Source of the DNA: Sulfurospirillum arcachonense DSM 9755
Lineage (GTDB): Bacteria > Campylobacterota > Campylobacteria > Campylobacterales > Sulfurospirillaceae
Length of the DNA: 64,000 nt
NCBI RefSeq assembly: GCF_000597725.1
Contig: NZ_JFBL01000004.1
Coordinates: forward strand, 1 to 64,000
Direction: 5' to 3'
Below the pieces are notes generated by a model that was not told the DNA's origin, searched no databases, and worked only from the letters and a program-made list of their open reading frames with translations. Position numbers and translations under genes: made by a program. Shown here piece by piece: positions 47,200 through 57,458 of this stretch. Each line of letters begins with the position of its first letter. The first letter of the stretch is position 1.

Positions 47200-48047
47200 A
47201 ATGCAACCTTTTGAAGATAAGGAGTATAATCAAACTTACCATCTATATTTTGCACAATATTTGCTAGTTTATGGTATTTTGTATCTTGTTTATTTGCTTG
47301 TAAATTTATTACATGTAAAGATGCATTTGAATTTGCTTTTGCTTCACTTAACATAGAAGTTGAATCAATAGTTATAAACAACTCTTCACATACATGTAAA
47401 AAATCAGGTATAGGATTTATAGAAGGGTTTTTAGAATAAATAACACTATAATCAAAATCATAATTTTCTAAAAGGGTATCTATCTGACTTGGAGTTCTTC
47501 TTGAAGTAGTTATGTACTTTAAGTGATTTGGATATTTTTTAAAAATAGAGTCAAGTTCTTTTTTTATTTCTTCTTTTTTCATTTCAAATATATTGTTACT
47601 TCCCCCAACGATGATACCTAAAGCCTTTTGATCTTTGTGTTTTATATAACCTTTTGGCTCACTTATAGATAAATTTATAGGAAGTTCTATTATGTTTTTT
47701 TCTTTTGGAGGATTGTCATGAGAACACGCTAAAATACAATCAAAATCACTATACCGAAAACTACTAGGAAGCATAATCGCAATTGATTTTATATTGAGTT
47801 TTTTAGCTAAATATTTGTTTGCATAGTATGTTGCAGAACCAGCTGAGACTATCGCTTGATAGTTATTGTTTTTTGCTTTTAAGTCAAAAAGATTTATGTA
47901 GATTCCAAAAAAATCAAGGAGATAAGTTAAAATTTTTAAATTATTATCTACTTCTAAAATATTATATTCAAGATTTTTTAATTTAGCAAATGCAATAGAT
48001 TGATTAACATGTCCAGCTTTTTTGTCACTTAGTATTAAGATTTTCAA
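47196..48047 (-). CDS. ELM1-family (DUF1022-type) GT-B-like protein
   Basis: This 283-residue protein starts MKILILSDKKAGHVNQSIAFAK. It has VSAGSATYYANKYLA, ALGIIVGGSNNIFEMK and a late FITIDSTSMLSEAKA segment, the pattern of the ELM1/mitochondrial-fission-like family that is common in LPS loci. It probably acts in nucleotide-sugar or lipid A-core glycosylation, but the reaction is unknown. It overlaps both neighbours by 4 nt. Confidence 0.75.
   Translation of the reverse strand: MKILILSDKKAGHVNQSIAFAKLKNLEYNILEVDNNLKILTYLLDFFGIYINLFDLKAKNNNYQAIVSAGSATYYANKYLAKKLNIKSIAIMLPSSFRYSDFDCILACSHDNPPKEKNIIELPINLSISEPKGYIKHKDQKALGIIVGGSNNIFEMKKEEIKKELDSIFKKYPNHLKYITTSRRTPSQIDTLLENYDFDYSVIYSKNPSINPIPDFLHVCEELFITIDSTSMLSEAKANSNASLHVINLQANKQDTKYHKLANIVQNIDGKFDYTPYLQKVAL
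47309..47319. repeat. Dispersed palindrome copy in the ELM1-like gene
   Basis: TTACATGTAAA, read as Leu-His-Val. A shorter core copy follows at 47391-47400. Confidence 0.75.
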
Positions 48048-48931
48048 CTAAGTCTCCATCTGTTGTGCATCCAAAACCATTGTTCAGGATATGTTCTGAT
48101 AACTTCTTCAAATATATCATTATATCTTTGGGTCATTTTCTCAATTTTTTTGTTTTTATCACTCTCTTCTTCAGCAATGTATTCAATAGGTTCTATTATA
48201 AGTGGGGTATATTTTCCATCTTTATCTCTTGGTGCAAAAATAGGAATTATGAGAGGATTGTATTTTAATTTTAACACAGCTATAGAATTTGTAGTGTCCG
48301 CATCCAATCCAAAAAACTTTACTTTTATACTACTTTTTCCACCAGCTTTTTGGTCTATCAACAATCCAACATTTTTTGATTCTTTTAACGCTTTTATGAT
48401 ATTAAGGATGGCTTGTTCTTTATAAACATTTTTATTACCATATCTTTCTCTAAACGGAGTAGTGAGTTGTTTTTCTATTAACTTGTTGTTTCCCTTTCTT
48501 CCCACAGCAACCATTGGGTAACCATTACGTGGTAAAAATTGGGCTGCTAACTCCCAGTTAGAAAAGTGAGCCGTTATAATAATAACTCCATTTTTAGCAT
48601 CTTTTGTATATTCTTTTAATTTTTCTAAAAATTCTTCTTTCCCATTTATCATAGCATCAAAGTCAAGTTTGTCATTTAGCATAAGAATTATTTCTGCCAT
48701 TGTTATTGCTATATTGTCATATGCGCCAATAGCAAGTCTATATATCTCTTCTTCATTTTTGTCTGGGAAGGCAGCTTTTAGATTTTTAAAAGTCAATACA
48801 CTTCTTCTTTTTTCATATTTAAAAAATAGTTTAGCGATAAATTTCATTGTTTTATATAGTGCAGAATTTGGGAGTAGTCCAACTAACCAAATAAAAAGTT
48901 TAACAATAAAATATTCTAATTTTTCTCTCAT
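48044..48931 (-). CDS. Lipid A late acyltransferase, LpxL/HtrB family
   Basis: This inner-membrane enzyme adds a secondary acyl chain to Kdo-lipid A. The 295-residue form starts MREKLEYFIVKLFIWLVGLLP with a membrane helix. It has the catalytic H-x4-E in ITAHFSNWEL and the conserved GLLIDQKAGGKSSIKVKFFG. Near the end is EQWFWMHNRWR. A longer frame begins at 48970, but the start at 48931 gives the normal family N-terminus. It is the first gene of the leftward operon and is divergent from the phosphomutase gene. Confidence 0.9.
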   Translation of the reverse strand: MREKLEYFIVKLFIWLVGLLPNSALYKTMKFIAKLFFKYEKRRSVLTFKNLKAAFPDKNEEEIYRLAIGAYDNIAITMAEIILMLNDKLDFDAMINGKEEFLEKLKEYTKDAKNGVIIITAHFSNWELAAQFLPRNGYPMVAVGRKGNNKLIEKQLTTPFRERYGNKNVYKEQAILNIIKALKESKNVGLLIDQKAGGKSSIKVKFFGLDADTTNSIAVLKLKYNPLIIPIFAPRDKDGKYTPLIIEPIEYIAEEESDKNKKIEKMTQRYNDIFEEVIRTYPEQWFWMHNRWRLS

Positions 48932-49045
48932 TCTAATTTTAGCCTTTAAATTAAGAGTATTATTATACAAGATTAGAGCTAAATAGATAATTAGGTGAGT
49001 TTAGTTATAATAATAACTTTGAAAAAAATTATAGGAATTATTTAA

Positions 49046-50413
49046 ATGAATAGTATTTTTAGAGAGTATGATATACGTGGAATTTATGAAAAAGAGTTAA
49101 ATGAAAGAACAACTAAACTTATAGGGTATTTTTTAGGTTTACATATAAAAAAAATTGGTGGTGTTGTAGCTCTTGGTTATGATGCCAGAAGTCACTCTCC
49201 AATTCTTTGTGATTATCTAACTAGTGGGTTTAATAAAGCTGGTTGTGAAGTTTTAAATATGGGACTTGTAGCAACTCCAGTAAATTATTTTGCAAACTAT
49301 CAAAGCTTCGATGGTATAACTCCAAATGCATCTGTGATGATAACAGGCTCGCATAATCCAAGTGAGTATAATGGTTTTAAAATCACTATTGATAAAAAGC
49401 CTTTTTTTGGTGAAGATATTTATGCTTTGGGCAGAGAAATAATGAAAAATTTTGATATGTCAATCGAAGATAATGTTACATGTAAAAAAATAGATGCAAA
49501 AAATAGATATATTGATTTTTTAGTTAAAGAGTTTGAACATTTAAAAGATTTTGATACACCTTTTGTTTATGATTGTGGCAATGGTGTAGCAGGAGTTGTA
49601 GCTCCTCAAATCTTTGAAAAACTAGGCTTTACATGTAAGGGGTTATTTGTTGAACCAGATGGAACTTTCCCAAATCATCATCCAGACCCTACGGTTGAGA
49701 AAAACTTAGTAGATATTAAAAAAGAATTATCTAGGGAGTTTGACTATGGATTTGCTTATGATGGGGATGCTGATAGAATAGCATTTTTGACAAAAGAGAA
49801 TAATGTCAAAGGCGATATCATGGCGATATTTTTTTCTGAGGCTATGGAAAATCCAACAGTTGTTGGAGAAGTAAAATGCTCACAGGTTATGTATGATACG
49901 ATAAACGAGTATGGAAAAGCTTACATGTATAAAACAGGACATAGTAATTTAAAAGTAAAAATCGCTGAATTGAATGCTGATTTTGCAGCAGAAGTGAGTG
50001 GACATCTGTTTTTTAATGATAGATACTTTGGTTATGATGATGCTATATATGCAACTCTTCGTATGATAGAGCTTGTTAAAAATGGTTTGAATGTAGATGA
50101 GAGAATTGCAAAGCTTCCTTTGGTTTATTCAACTGAAGAGATAAAAGTTAAAACTACTGAAGAAGAAAAATTTGGATTAATAGAGAAAGTAAAAGAGTTA
50201 TTGAAAAACCCTCCAAGTGATTTTCCATATATAAAAGAGATTATTGATGTAGATGGTGTTAGAGTTATATTTGATGAGGGTTGGGGACTTGTAAGAGCAT
50301 CTAATACAACACCTGTTTTAGTAACTCGTTTTGAATCAACTAGCAAGAGTAAAGTTAAAGAGTATGAAGAAAAATTAAATGCACTTCTAAAAAAGGCGAA
50401 AGAGAGTTTATAA
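49046..50413 (+). CDS. Phosphomannomutase/phosphoglucomutase, AlgC/ManB type
   Basis: This enzyme interconverts hexose-6- and hexose-1-phosphates that feed nucleotide-sugar synthesis. The 455-residue protein has N-terminal [11 protein letters not shown], the phosphoserine loop [13 protein letters not shown] and the metal loop [10 protein letters not shown]. The sugar-binding region around EVSGHLFF is present. The stop shares one base with the next ATG. It starts the rightward sugar-nucleotide group. Confidence 0.93.
   Translation: MNSIFREYDIRGIYEKELNERTTKLIGYFLGLHIKKIGGVVALGYDARSHSPILCDYLTSGFNKAGCEVLNMGLVATPVNYFANYQSFDGITPNASVMITGSHNPSEYNGFKITIDKKPFFGEDIYALGREIMKNFDMSIEDNVTCKKIDAKNRYIDFLVKEFEHLKDFDTPFVYDCGNGVAGVVAPQIFEKLGFTCKGLFVEPDGTFPNHHPDPTVEKNLVDIKKELSREFDYGFAYDGDADRIAFLTKENNVKGDIMAIFFSEAMENPTVVGEVKCSQVMYDTINEYGKAYMYKTGHSNLKVKIAELNADFAAEVSGHLFFNDRYFGYDDAIYATLRMIELVKNGLNVDERIAKLPLVYSTEEIKVKTTEEEKFGLIEKVKELLKNPPSDFPYIKEIIDVDGVRVIFDEGWGLVRASNTTPVLVTRFESTSKSKVKEYEEKLNALLKKAKESL
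49476..49486. repeat. Dispersed palindrome copy in the phosphomutase gene (1)
   Basis: TTACATGTAAA, read as Val-Thr-Cys-Lys. Confidence 0.75.
49628..49638. repeat. Dispersed palindrome copy in the phosphomutase gene (2)
   Basis: TTTACATGTAA followed by GG, read as Phe-Thr-Cys-Lys. A third partial copy (TTACATGTAT) starts at 49921. Confidence 0.75.
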
Positions 50414-51462
50414 TGAAGATTTTAGTAACAGGAACAGCTGGTTTTATAGGATATCATTTGTTGAATTATCTTTTAAAACGAGGTGATGAGGTTATTGGAA
50501 TTGATTGTATAAATGATTATTATGATATCAATGTAAAGTACGGAAGGTTGGATAGAAGTGGTATACAAAAAAAAGAGTTAGAGTATGGAAAACTTATTCA
50601 ATCAACAATACAAAAAAATTATAAATTTATTCAACTCAATCTTGAAGACAAAGAAAATTTAGAAAAACTTTTTAAAGAAGAGAAGTTTGATAAAGTATGT
50701 AACTTAGCAGCACAAGCTGGGGTTAGATACTCTTTAACAAATCCAGATGCTTACATACAAAGTAATATTGTGGGTTTTTTAAACATTTTAGAGTGTTGTC
50801 GCCATTACAAAATAAAGCATTTGGCATACGCAAGTAGTTCTAGTGTATATGGATTAAATAAATCACAACCTTTTTCTACAAGTGATGATGTAAGTCATCC
50901 TATTAGTCTTTATGCGGCAAGTAAAAAATCAAATGAACTTATGGCTCATACATACTCTCATCTTTATGATATTCCTACTACTGGACTTAGATTTTTTACA
51001 GTGTATGGACCTTGGGGAAGACCTGATATGGCACTGTTTTTATTCACAAAAGCAATTTTAGAAGGTAAAAGTATTGATGTCTTTAATCACGGAGAGATGC
51101 AAAGAGATTTTACGTATGTAGATGATATTGTTGAAGGTGTTGTTAGAGTTATAGATAATCCTCCTAAAGGTGTTAAAGAAGAGAATATGAATCCTTCAAA
51201 TTCAACAGCACCTTACAAAGTGTACAACATAGGAAACAATAATCCAGTAAAACTTATGGATTTTATAGAAGCTATTGAAAAAAAGATAGGCAAGGTTGCA
51301 AAAAAAAATATGCTTCCACTTCAAGCAGGAGATGTTCCTAGTACATATGCGGACGTAAGTGATTTAATAGAAGATTTAGATTATAAACCTGAAATTAGCA
51401 TAGAAGAGGGTATAGATAAGTTTGTTGATTGGTATGTTGATTTTTTCAAGGTAAAATTATGA
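50413..51462 (+). CDS. UDP-glucuronate 4-epimerase-like NAD-dependent epimerase
   Basis: This 349-residue extended short-chain dehydrogenase has [15 protein letters not shown] and the family marker [40 protein letters not shown] and the catalytic YAASKKSNE follow, and [15 protein letters not shown] is typical of UDP-GlcA epimerases. It would convert UDP-glucuronate from the downstream ugd product into UDP-galacturonate. It overlaps pgi by 4 nt. Confidence 0.9.
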   Translation: MKILVTGTAGFIGYHLLNYLLKRGDEVIGIDCINDYYDINVKYGRLDRSGIQKKELEYGKLIQSTIQKNYKFIQLNLEDKENLEKLFKEEKFDKVCNLAAQAGVRYSLTNPDAYIQSNIVGFLNILECCRHYKIKHLAYASSSSVYGLNKSQPFSTSDDVSHPISLYAASKKSNELMAHTYSHLYDIPTTGLRFFTVYGPWGRPDMALFLFTKAILEGKSIDVFNHGEMQRDFTYVDDIVEGVVRVIDNPPKGVKEENMNPSNSTAPYKVYNIGNNNPVKLMDFIEAIEKKIGKVAKKNMLPLQAGDVPSTYADVSDLIEDLDYKPEISIEEGIDKFVDWYVDFFKVKL

Positions 51463-52712
51463 CAAACAGACTTTTTTTTGAAGTTAAACCTGAATATAGT
51501 GCTTTTGAAGCTATCTGTAAAGAACAAAATGAAATAGGTTATTATAGTCTGCCTGAACAAGATTTAGGTTATTTAGAACAATACAAAAAAGACTTTTATG
51601 CAAAAAATAAAAATGTAAAACATTTAGTAATTATTGGTATTGGTGGAAGTTCATTGGGGCTTAAGGCAATATATAGGACACTTAAAACGACTAAAAAATT
51701 TACTAAAAAAATCCATTTTTTAGAGAGTACTGATCCCATTGCTATTAAATCAGAGTTAGAAAAAGTAGAACTTGAATCTGCTCATTTTTTTGTTATCAGT
51801 AAATCAGGTACAACGATAGAAACAACGGCTATTTATAAATATATTTTAGGGCTTTTAAGTGAACAAAAAATTGACGAAGATTATATGTTTACATATGTTA
51901 CAGATAAGGGAAGTTTACTTGAGGCTCATTCCAAATCTAAAAAATCATTTTGTTTAAATATCCCAAAAAATGTAGGGGGAAGATTTTCTGTTCTCTCTGC
52001 CGTTGGATTGGCTCCACTTTCACTCATAGAGGTTGATATAAAAGAACTATTAGATGGTGCAAAACAGATAAAAAATAGTTTTTTAAAAAATGGATATTTA
52101 AAAGACATATTATTGAAAAAAGCTACATATTATGCAAAAAATTCTATGAAGTATAATATCAATACGCTCTTTGTATATAGTGAGAGTTTTAAATATTTTA
52201 CAGAGTGGTATGTTCAACTATGGGGTGAGAGTCTGGGTAAAAAACAGTTAAATAGTAGTTTTAATGTGGGACTTACTCCAGTGGGAATTACTGGACCAAA
52301 AGATCAGCACTCTTTTTTACAACTTATCGTAGATGGCTTTAGAGATAAAAGTGTCACCGTTTTAAAAATAAGAAATTTTAATTATGATATAAAAATTCCA
52401 GATATAAACCTTAAAGAACTTGAAAGTTTGGATTCTATAAATAAACTCTCTTTTAACTCTCTTATAAACTTACAAGCAGATTCTGTTATAGAAGCTTTAG
52501 TTGATAAAGGTGATATTCCAGTAGATACTATAGAATTAGAATGCATAGATGAAGAGAATATTGGAAAATTTATATTTTATTATGAATTGTTAACTTCACT
52601 TGTAGCTAATTTGATAGGTGTGGAAGCATATGGGCAACCTGGAGTTGAAGAGAGTAAAATAATATTAAAAAATAAATTATCAAAAGAGAGAAGTTTATAT
52701 GAAAACTATTAA
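51459..52712 (+). CDS. pgi: Glucose-6-phosphate isomerase
   Basis: This enzyme interconverts glucose-6- and fructose-6-phosphate. The 417-residue protein is the short form usual in Campylobacterota. It has [14 protein letters not shown], the [16 protein letters not shown] phosphate site, the [13 protein letters not shown] segment and [12 protein letters not shown] with catalytic residues. It links central carbon metabolism to the sugar-nucleotide genes around it. The decayed galU begins inside its last codons. Confidence 0.94.
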   Translation: MTNRLFFEVKPEYSAFEAICKEQNEIGYYSLPEQDLGYLEQYKKDFYAKNKNVKHLVIIGIGGSSLGLKAIYRTLKTTKKFTKKIHFLESTDPIAIKSELEKVELESAHFFVISKSGTTIETTAIYKYILGLLSEQKIDEDYMFTYVTDKGSLLEAHSKSKKSFCLNIPKNVGGRFSVLSAVGLAPLSLIEVDIKELLDGAKQIKNSFLKNGYLKDILLKKATYYAKNSMKYNINTLFVYSESFKYFTEWYVQLWGESLGKKQLNSSFNVGLTPVGITGPKDQHSFLQLIVDGFRDKSVTVLKIRNFNYDIKIPDINLKELESLDSINKLSFNSLINLQADSVIEALVDKGDIPVDTIELECIDEENIGKFIFYYELLTSLVANLIGVEAYGQPGVEESKIILKNKLSKERSLYENY

Positions 52713-53506
52713 AAAATGTTTATTTCCAGCAGCTGGGGTACGGAACAAAATTTTTACCAGCAACGAAATCAATGCCTAAAGAGATGTTACCAATTATGAC
52801 TAAGCTACTTATTTAGTATGGTGTTGAAGATGTGACACTATGGCTATAGTAACAGGGCGTGGTAAATGTTCAATCGAAGATCATTTTGATATAAGTTATG
52901 AGTTAGAACACCAGATTAAGGATACATCAAAAGAGCATTACCTTACGGAAATAAGAGATGTAATAGAAAAATGTACGTTTACTTATACTAGACAAGTAAA
53001 GATGAAAGGTCTAGGTCATGCGATACTTACAGGCAAGTCTTTAATAGGAAATGAACCATTTGCTGTGATACTTGCTGATGATTTATGTGATAGTGGAAAT
53101 TTGAGTGTACTGTCTCAAATGGTAAAAGTATATAAAAATATGGCTGTTGTGTAGTAACTATAGAAGAAGTACCTAAAGAGGATACTAGTAAATATGGTGT
53201 TATTGCAGGTAATTTGGTTGATGGACTAATGATACTTATAGAGTTGAAACAATGGTAGAAAAACCAGCTTCTCAAGATGCTCCAAGTAACTTAGCGATTA
53301 TAGGAAGATATATACTTACTCCTAATATTTTTGATATTTTAGAAAAAACTAAACCAGGAAAAGGTGGAGAAATCCAGATAACAGATGCTCTTTTAGAAAT
53401 GGCTAAGCAGGGTAAAGTCATAGCTTATAAATTTAAAGGTAAGAGGTTTGACTGTGGTAGTGTAGATGGTTTTGTTAAAGCTACTAATTATTTTTATAAA
53501 AAATAG
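52699..53506 (+). pseudogene. galU: Decayed UTP-glucose-1-phosphate uridylyltransferase gene
   Basis: All GalU segments are readable but split among frames. The start [13 protein letters not shown] at 52699 is followed by an extra G in the run 52735-52738. The next frame, with FLPATKSMPKEMLPIMTK, meets TAG at 52814-52816, where GalU has Gln. A deletion of roughly a dozen bases follows near 52831-52839. The block from 52840 (MAIVTGRGKCSIEDHFDISY) is intact until a one-base loss near 53141, and another one-base loss lies near 53225. The last block from 53252 (VEKPASQDAPSNLAIIGRY) ends normally. No functional enzyme can be made. Confidence 0.92.
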
Positions 53507-53571
53507 TGTTCTAAAGTATTATTTAATTTTTTATTAGATAGGATTTAATATCTTAATCTAAAGGAGAATAT

Positions 53572-53823
53572 ATGAAAATTGTGTTATTAGTTTTTGTTTT
53601 TATTGGTTTTTTATTTGCGAGTGTTGATATAAACAATGCAAATCAAAAAGATTTTACTACCTTAAAAGGTGTTGGAAGTAAAAAAGCTGAGCAAATTGTA
53701 GTATTTAGAAAAACTAATGGATGTTTTAAATCTATAAATGAATTAGCAAAAGTAAAAGGAATAGGCAAAAAAACTGTTGAAAAGAACAAAGGCAATCTTA
53801 CTCTTGGAAAATGTCCAAATTAA
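53572..53823 (+). CDS. ComEA-like helix-hairpin-helix DNA-binding protein
   Basis: This 83-residue exported protein has a signal sequence (residues 1 to about 16, ending FLFASV). Two helix-hairpin-helix motifs follow (LKGVGSKKAEQIVVFRK and VKGIGKKTVEKNKG). Proteins of this size and plan bind incoming double-stranded DNA in the periplasm during natural transformation. It is followed by a strong terminator and then by a secreted DNA ligase, which supports a DNA-uptake role. Confidence 0.85.
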   Translation: MKIVLLVFVFIGFLFASVDINNANQKDFTTLKGVGSKKAEQIVVFRKTNGCFKSINELAKVKGIGKKTVEKNKGNLTLGKCPN

Positions 53824-53825
53824 TC

Positions 53826-53864
53826 TACATGTAAGGCTTTTAATGAAGTCTTACATTCTTTTTT
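53826..53864 (+). terminator. Intrinsic terminator of comEA containing a palindrome core
   Basis: ATGTAAG (53829-53835) pairs with CTTACAT (53850-53856), with extra pairs inside, and is followed by a T-rich tract (53856-53864). The left arm is part of a TACATGTAAG copy of the dispersed motif. Confidence 0.65.
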
Positions 53865-53877
53865 GATAAAATAATAT

Positions 53878-54705
53878 ATGATTATATGTAAATACCTACT
53901 AATTCTTTTTTTACCATTTTTTTTATTTGCTCAAAAGCCTGATTTATTGCTTTTAAAAACATATAATGAAAGTCTACATGTAGATGGATGGTTTATGAGT
54001 GAAAAGCTTGATGGAGTAAGAGCGTATTGGGATGGAAAAAAGCTTATATCACGAGGTGGTAAAGTATTTAAAGCTCCAAAGTGGTTTACTAAAGACTTCC
54101 CGCTATTTGAAATAGATGGTGAACTTTGGAGTAAAAGGGACGATTTTGATAATATATCAGGAATTGTTAGAAAGCAAACTCCTCATAAAGGTTGGAAAAA
54201 TCTAACTTATAATATTTTTGAAGTTCCAAATCAAAAAGGTGGATTAAAAAATAGGTTAGATGTATTAGACGATTTTTTAAAAGTTAAACCCAATAAATAT
54301 ATAAAAATAATAAAACAAATTACATGTAAAGATAAACAACACTTAAAATCTTTTTTAAAAAAGATAGAAGATAAAGGTGGAGAAGGAGTAGTTATAAGAA
54401 ATCAAAATGCTTTATATATAAATAAAAGAACAGCAGAAGCTTTAAAAGTAAAAAGTTTTTTTGACAGTGAATGTGAAGTAATAGGATATAAAAAAGGTAG
54501 AGGAAAATATGAAAATTTACTAGGTTCTCTTATTTGTAAAATGAAAAATGGAGTAATTATTAATCTAGGAAGTGGTTTAAGTGATATATTAAGGAGAAAT
54601 CCACCTAAAAAAGGTATAATAGTAACTTTTAAATATCAGGGATTAACTAAAAATGGAAAACCAAGATTTCCAGTTTTTATGAGAGTAAAAGATGAAATTA
54701 AGTAA
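53878..54705 (+). CDS. ligE: Secreted ATP-dependent DNA ligase, LigE type
   Basis: This is a minimal 275-residue ATP-dependent ligase with a signal peptide (residues 1 to about 18, ending LFAQ). Motif I is EKLDGVRAYW with adenylation Lys43. Further motifs are FEIDGELW, GGEGVVIR and ALKVKSF, followed by an OB domain. LigE proteins occur in naturally competent Gram-negative bacteria and are thought to act in the periplasm. The place next to comEA fits this. It has two palindrome-related sites inside. Confidence 0.88.
   Translation: MIICKYLLILFLPFFLFAQKPDLLLLKTYNESLHVDGWFMSEKLDGVRAYWDGKKLISRGGKVFKAPKWFTKDFPLFEIDGELWSKRDDFDNISGIVRKQTPHKGWKNLTYNIFEVPNQKGGLKNRLDVLDDFLKVKPNKYIKIIKQITCKDKQHLKSFLKKIEDKGGEGVVIRNQNALYINKRTAEALKVKSFFDSECEVIGYKKGRGKYENLLGSLICKMKNGVIINLGSGLSDILRRNPPKKGIIVTFKYQGLTKNGKPRFPVFMRVKDEIK
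54320..54330. repeat. Dispersed palindrome copy in ligE
   Basis: TTACATGTAAA, read as Ile-Thr-Cys-Lys. A related CTACATGTAG palindrome is at 53974-53983 in the same gene. Confidence 0.75.
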
Positions 54706-54882
54706 GTCTATTTAAATATAATTTAAAATTAAAGTAAAATATCAAGTTATATTTATTTTGTAGTAGGGCATATGATATAAAAATATAGAATAATGTTAAA
54801 TTATGTTAGAGATAAAAATTGGATATGTTATAGTTTAAACAAAAAATATTCTTGTTAAAAATGTATGAAAAAATGAGTAAAA

Positions 54883-56208
54883 ATGAAGATAAGTATAATA
54901 GGAACAGGATACGTAGGATTAGTAAGTGGTACATGTTTTGCCCAGATGGGTAATAGTGTTGTATGTGTAGATATAGATGAAAAAAAAGTAAAAGATTTGG
55001 AGAGTGGGATTATTCCTATCTATGAGCCAGGGCTTGAAGAGATGGTTTTGGAAAATTTTCAAGCTGGAACTTTAAAGTTTACTACAGATACAAAAAAAGC
55101 ACTTGATATTAGTGATATATGTTTTATTGCAGTTGGAACTCCTATGGGAGAAGATGGAAGTGCAGATCTTAAGTATATGTTAGCAGTTGCAAAAAGTATA
55201 GGAGAACATATAAATAAACATACTTATGTCATAGATAAATCAACAGTTCCAGTAGGTACAGCAGATAAAGTAAGAGATGAAGTTCAACAAGCACTTGATA
55301 AGAGAAATTCAAAGTTAACTTTTGATGTTATAAGTAATCCAGAGTTTTTAAAAGAAGGAGCAGCGGTAGAAGACTTTTTGAAACCTGATCGTGTGGTCAT
55401 CGGAGCAGATAATGAAAAAGCTTTTGAAGTTATGAGAGAACTTTATGCGCCTTTTACAAGGAATCACGATAGATTTATAACTATGGATATAAAAAGTGCA
55501 GAAATGACAAAATATGCAGCAAATGCTATGCTTGCAACAAAAATAAGTTTTATAAATGAAATGTCAAATATATGTGAAAGAGTTGGAGCAGATATCAATA
55601 AAGTCAGAAATGGCATAGGAAGTGATTCTCGTATAGGATATAGTTTTATTTATCCAGGCTGTGGATATGGGGGAAGCTGTTTTCCTAAAAATGTTCAAGC
55701 TTTAGCAAAAACTGGAAAAGACCATGGATATACTCCAAAAATATTAGATGCAGTTGAAGATGTAAATTATGCTCAAAAAAAGGTTATTTCAGATAAAATA
55801 ATCAAAAAATTTGGAAACGACTTAACAGGTATGACTTTTGCTATTTGGGGACTTAGCTTTAAACCTGAAACTGATGATATGAGAGAAGCAACAAGTATAA
55901 CAGTTATAAATGAGCTTACAAGCAAAGGTGCAAAGATAAAAGCATACGATCCAAAAGCTATAAATGAAGCAAAAGAATTTTATCTAAAAGACAATTTACA
56001 TGTAGAGTATATGAATAGCAAATATGACGCATTGGATAACTGTGAAGCCATGATACTTTTAACAGAATGGAAAGAGTTCAGAAGTCCAGATTTTGATGAG
56101 ATAAGTAAAAGACTTAAAAATAACATTATTTTTGATGGAAGAAATCAATATGATAAAAATAGGCTAGAAACTCAAGATTTTGAGTATTTCCAAATAGGTG
56201 TAAAGTAA
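54883..56208 (+). CDS. ugd: UDP-glucose 6-dehydrogenase
   Basis: This enzyme oxidises UDP-glucose to UDP-glucuronate. The 441-residue protein has the N-terminal [17 protein letters not shown] dinucleotide site, [20 protein letters not shown] and the catalytic Cys in [27 protein letters not shown] follows in the C-terminal domain. Its substrate normally comes from GalU, whose gene just upstream is dead, so another source of UDP-glucose is needed. A 178-bp gap with no gene precedes it. Confidence 0.95.
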   Translation: MKISIIGTGYVGLVSGTCFAQMGNSVVCVDIDEKKVKDLESGIIPIYEPGLEEMVLENFQAGTLKFTTDTKKALDISDICFIAVGTPMGEDGSADLKYMLAVAKSIGEHINKHTYVIDKSTVPVGTADKVRDEVQQALDKRNSKLTFDVISNPEFLKEGAAVEDFLKPDRVVIGADNEKAFEVMRELYAPFTRNHDRFITMDIKSAEMTKYAANAMLATKISFINEMSNICERVGADINKVRNGIGSDSRIGYSFIYPGCGYGGSCFPKNVQALAKTGKDHGYTPKILDAVEDVNYAQKKVISDKIIKKFGNDLTGMTFAIWGLSFKPETDDMREATSITVINELTSKGAKIKAYDPKAINEAKEFYLKDNLHVEYMNSKYDALDNCEAMILLTEWKEFRSPDFDEISKRLKNNIIFDGRNQYDKNRLETQDFEYFQIGVK

Positions 56209-56209
56209 T

Positions 56210-57457
56210 ATGAATAAAATAGCAGTTATAGGATTAGGTTACGTAGGACTTCCATTAGCAGTAGAGTTTGCAAAAAAGTATGATGTAGTTGGATTTGATA
56301 TATATCAAACACGCATAGACGAACTTAAAAATGCACACGATAGAACTTTAGAGTTAACTGGAGAACAGTTAAAAGAAGCTATATCAAATGATATGAAGTT
56401 TACATCTAAAATTGAAGATATCTCTATATGTAACATTTATATAGTTACAGTTCCAACTCCAATTGATAAAAATAAACGCCCAGACTTAACGCCACTTATA
56501 AAAGCAAGTGAGAGTATAGGTAAAATTCTTAAAAAAGATGATGTTGTTATATATGAGAGTACTGTATATCCAGGAGCTACTGAAGAAGACTGTGTTCCTG
56601 TTTTAGAAAGAGTATCTGGTTTAAAGTTCAACAAAGACTTTTTTTGTGGATATAGTCCAGAGAGAATCAATCCAGGAGACAAAAAGCACACTGTAACAAA
56701 GATACTTAAAGTGACAAGTGGAAGTACTCCAAAAATTGCAGATAAAGTAGATGATTTATATGCAAGTATTATTACAGCTGGAACTCATAAAGCACCAAGT
56801 ATAAAAGTAGCAGAAGCCGCAAAAGTGATAGAAAATAGCCAAAGAGATATAAATATAGCTTTTGTAAATGAACTTGCAATGATCTTTAGTAAACTTAATA
56901 TTGATACAAATTCTGTCTTAGAAGCGGCAGGAACAAAGTGGAATTTTTTACCATTTCGTCCAGGCCTTGTTGGAGGCCACTGTATAGGAGTCGATCCTTA
57001 TTATCTTACTCATAAAGCTCAGGAAGTTGGTTTTAATCCAGAGATTATACTAGCAGGTCGTCGTATCAATGATAATATGGGCATATACGTAGCAAACCAA
57101 GTAATAAAACTTATGATAAAAAAAGGTCATAAGATAGAAGGTTCAAAAGTATTAGTATTGGGAATTACTTTTAAAGAAAATTGTCCAGACATAAGAAACT
57201 CAAGGGTTATAGATGTAATAAACGAACTAAAAGAATTCGGATGTGATATAAGTGTAAGTGACCCATGGGCAGATAAAGAGGAAGTTAAAAAAGAGTACGG
57301 TTTAGATTTGAAAGAAGAAGAAAACTTAAAAGAGTATGAAGCTATTGTTTTAGCTGTCTCTCATGCTGAGTTTAAATCTTTACATATAAAGAAAAATGAT
57401 AAGCAAGTTATATATGATATAAAAAATATTTTGAAAAATTCTGATGGAAGGTTATAA
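56210..57457 (+). CDS. UDP-N-acetylhexosamine 6-dehydrogenase, WbpO/TviB-like
   Basis: This is a 415-residue nucleotide-sugar dehydrogenase. [41 protein letters not shown], and the active-site Cys in [15 protein letters not shown] are characteristic of enzymes acting on UDP-GlcNAc or UDP-GalNAc. It would provide the UDP-HexNAc uronate that the following WbpB/D/E/I-like enzymes modify. Sequence alone does not fix Glc versus Gal. It starts 1 bp after ugd. Confidence 0.9.
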   Translation: MNKIAVIGLGYVGLPLAVEFAKKYDVVGFDIYQTRIDELKNAHDRTLELTGEQLKEAISNDMKFTSKIEDISICNIYIVTVPTPIDKNKRPDLTPLIKASESIGKILKKDDVVIYESTVYPGATEEDCVPVLERVSGLKFNKDFFCGYSPERINPGDKKHTVTKILKVTSGSTPKIADKVDDLYASIITAGTHKAPSIKVAEAAKVIENSQRDINIAFVNELAMIFSKLNIDTNSVLEAAGTKWNFLPFRPGLVGGHCIGVDPYYLTHKAQEVGFNPEIILAGRRINDNMGIYVANQVIKLMIKKGHKIEGSKVLVLGITFKENCPDIRNSRVIDVINELKEFGCDISVSDPWADKEEVKKEYGLDLKEEENLKEYEAIVLAVSHAEFKSLHIKKNDKQVIYDIKNILKNSDGRL

Positions 57458-57458
57458 A

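Noticed and set aside
52840-53154. 104-residue ORF as a separate gene
   Set aside because: It is the middle block of the broken galU, as shown by matching segments before and after it in other frames.
53252-53506. 84-residue ORF as a separate gene
   Set aside because: It is the C-terminal block of the same broken galU.
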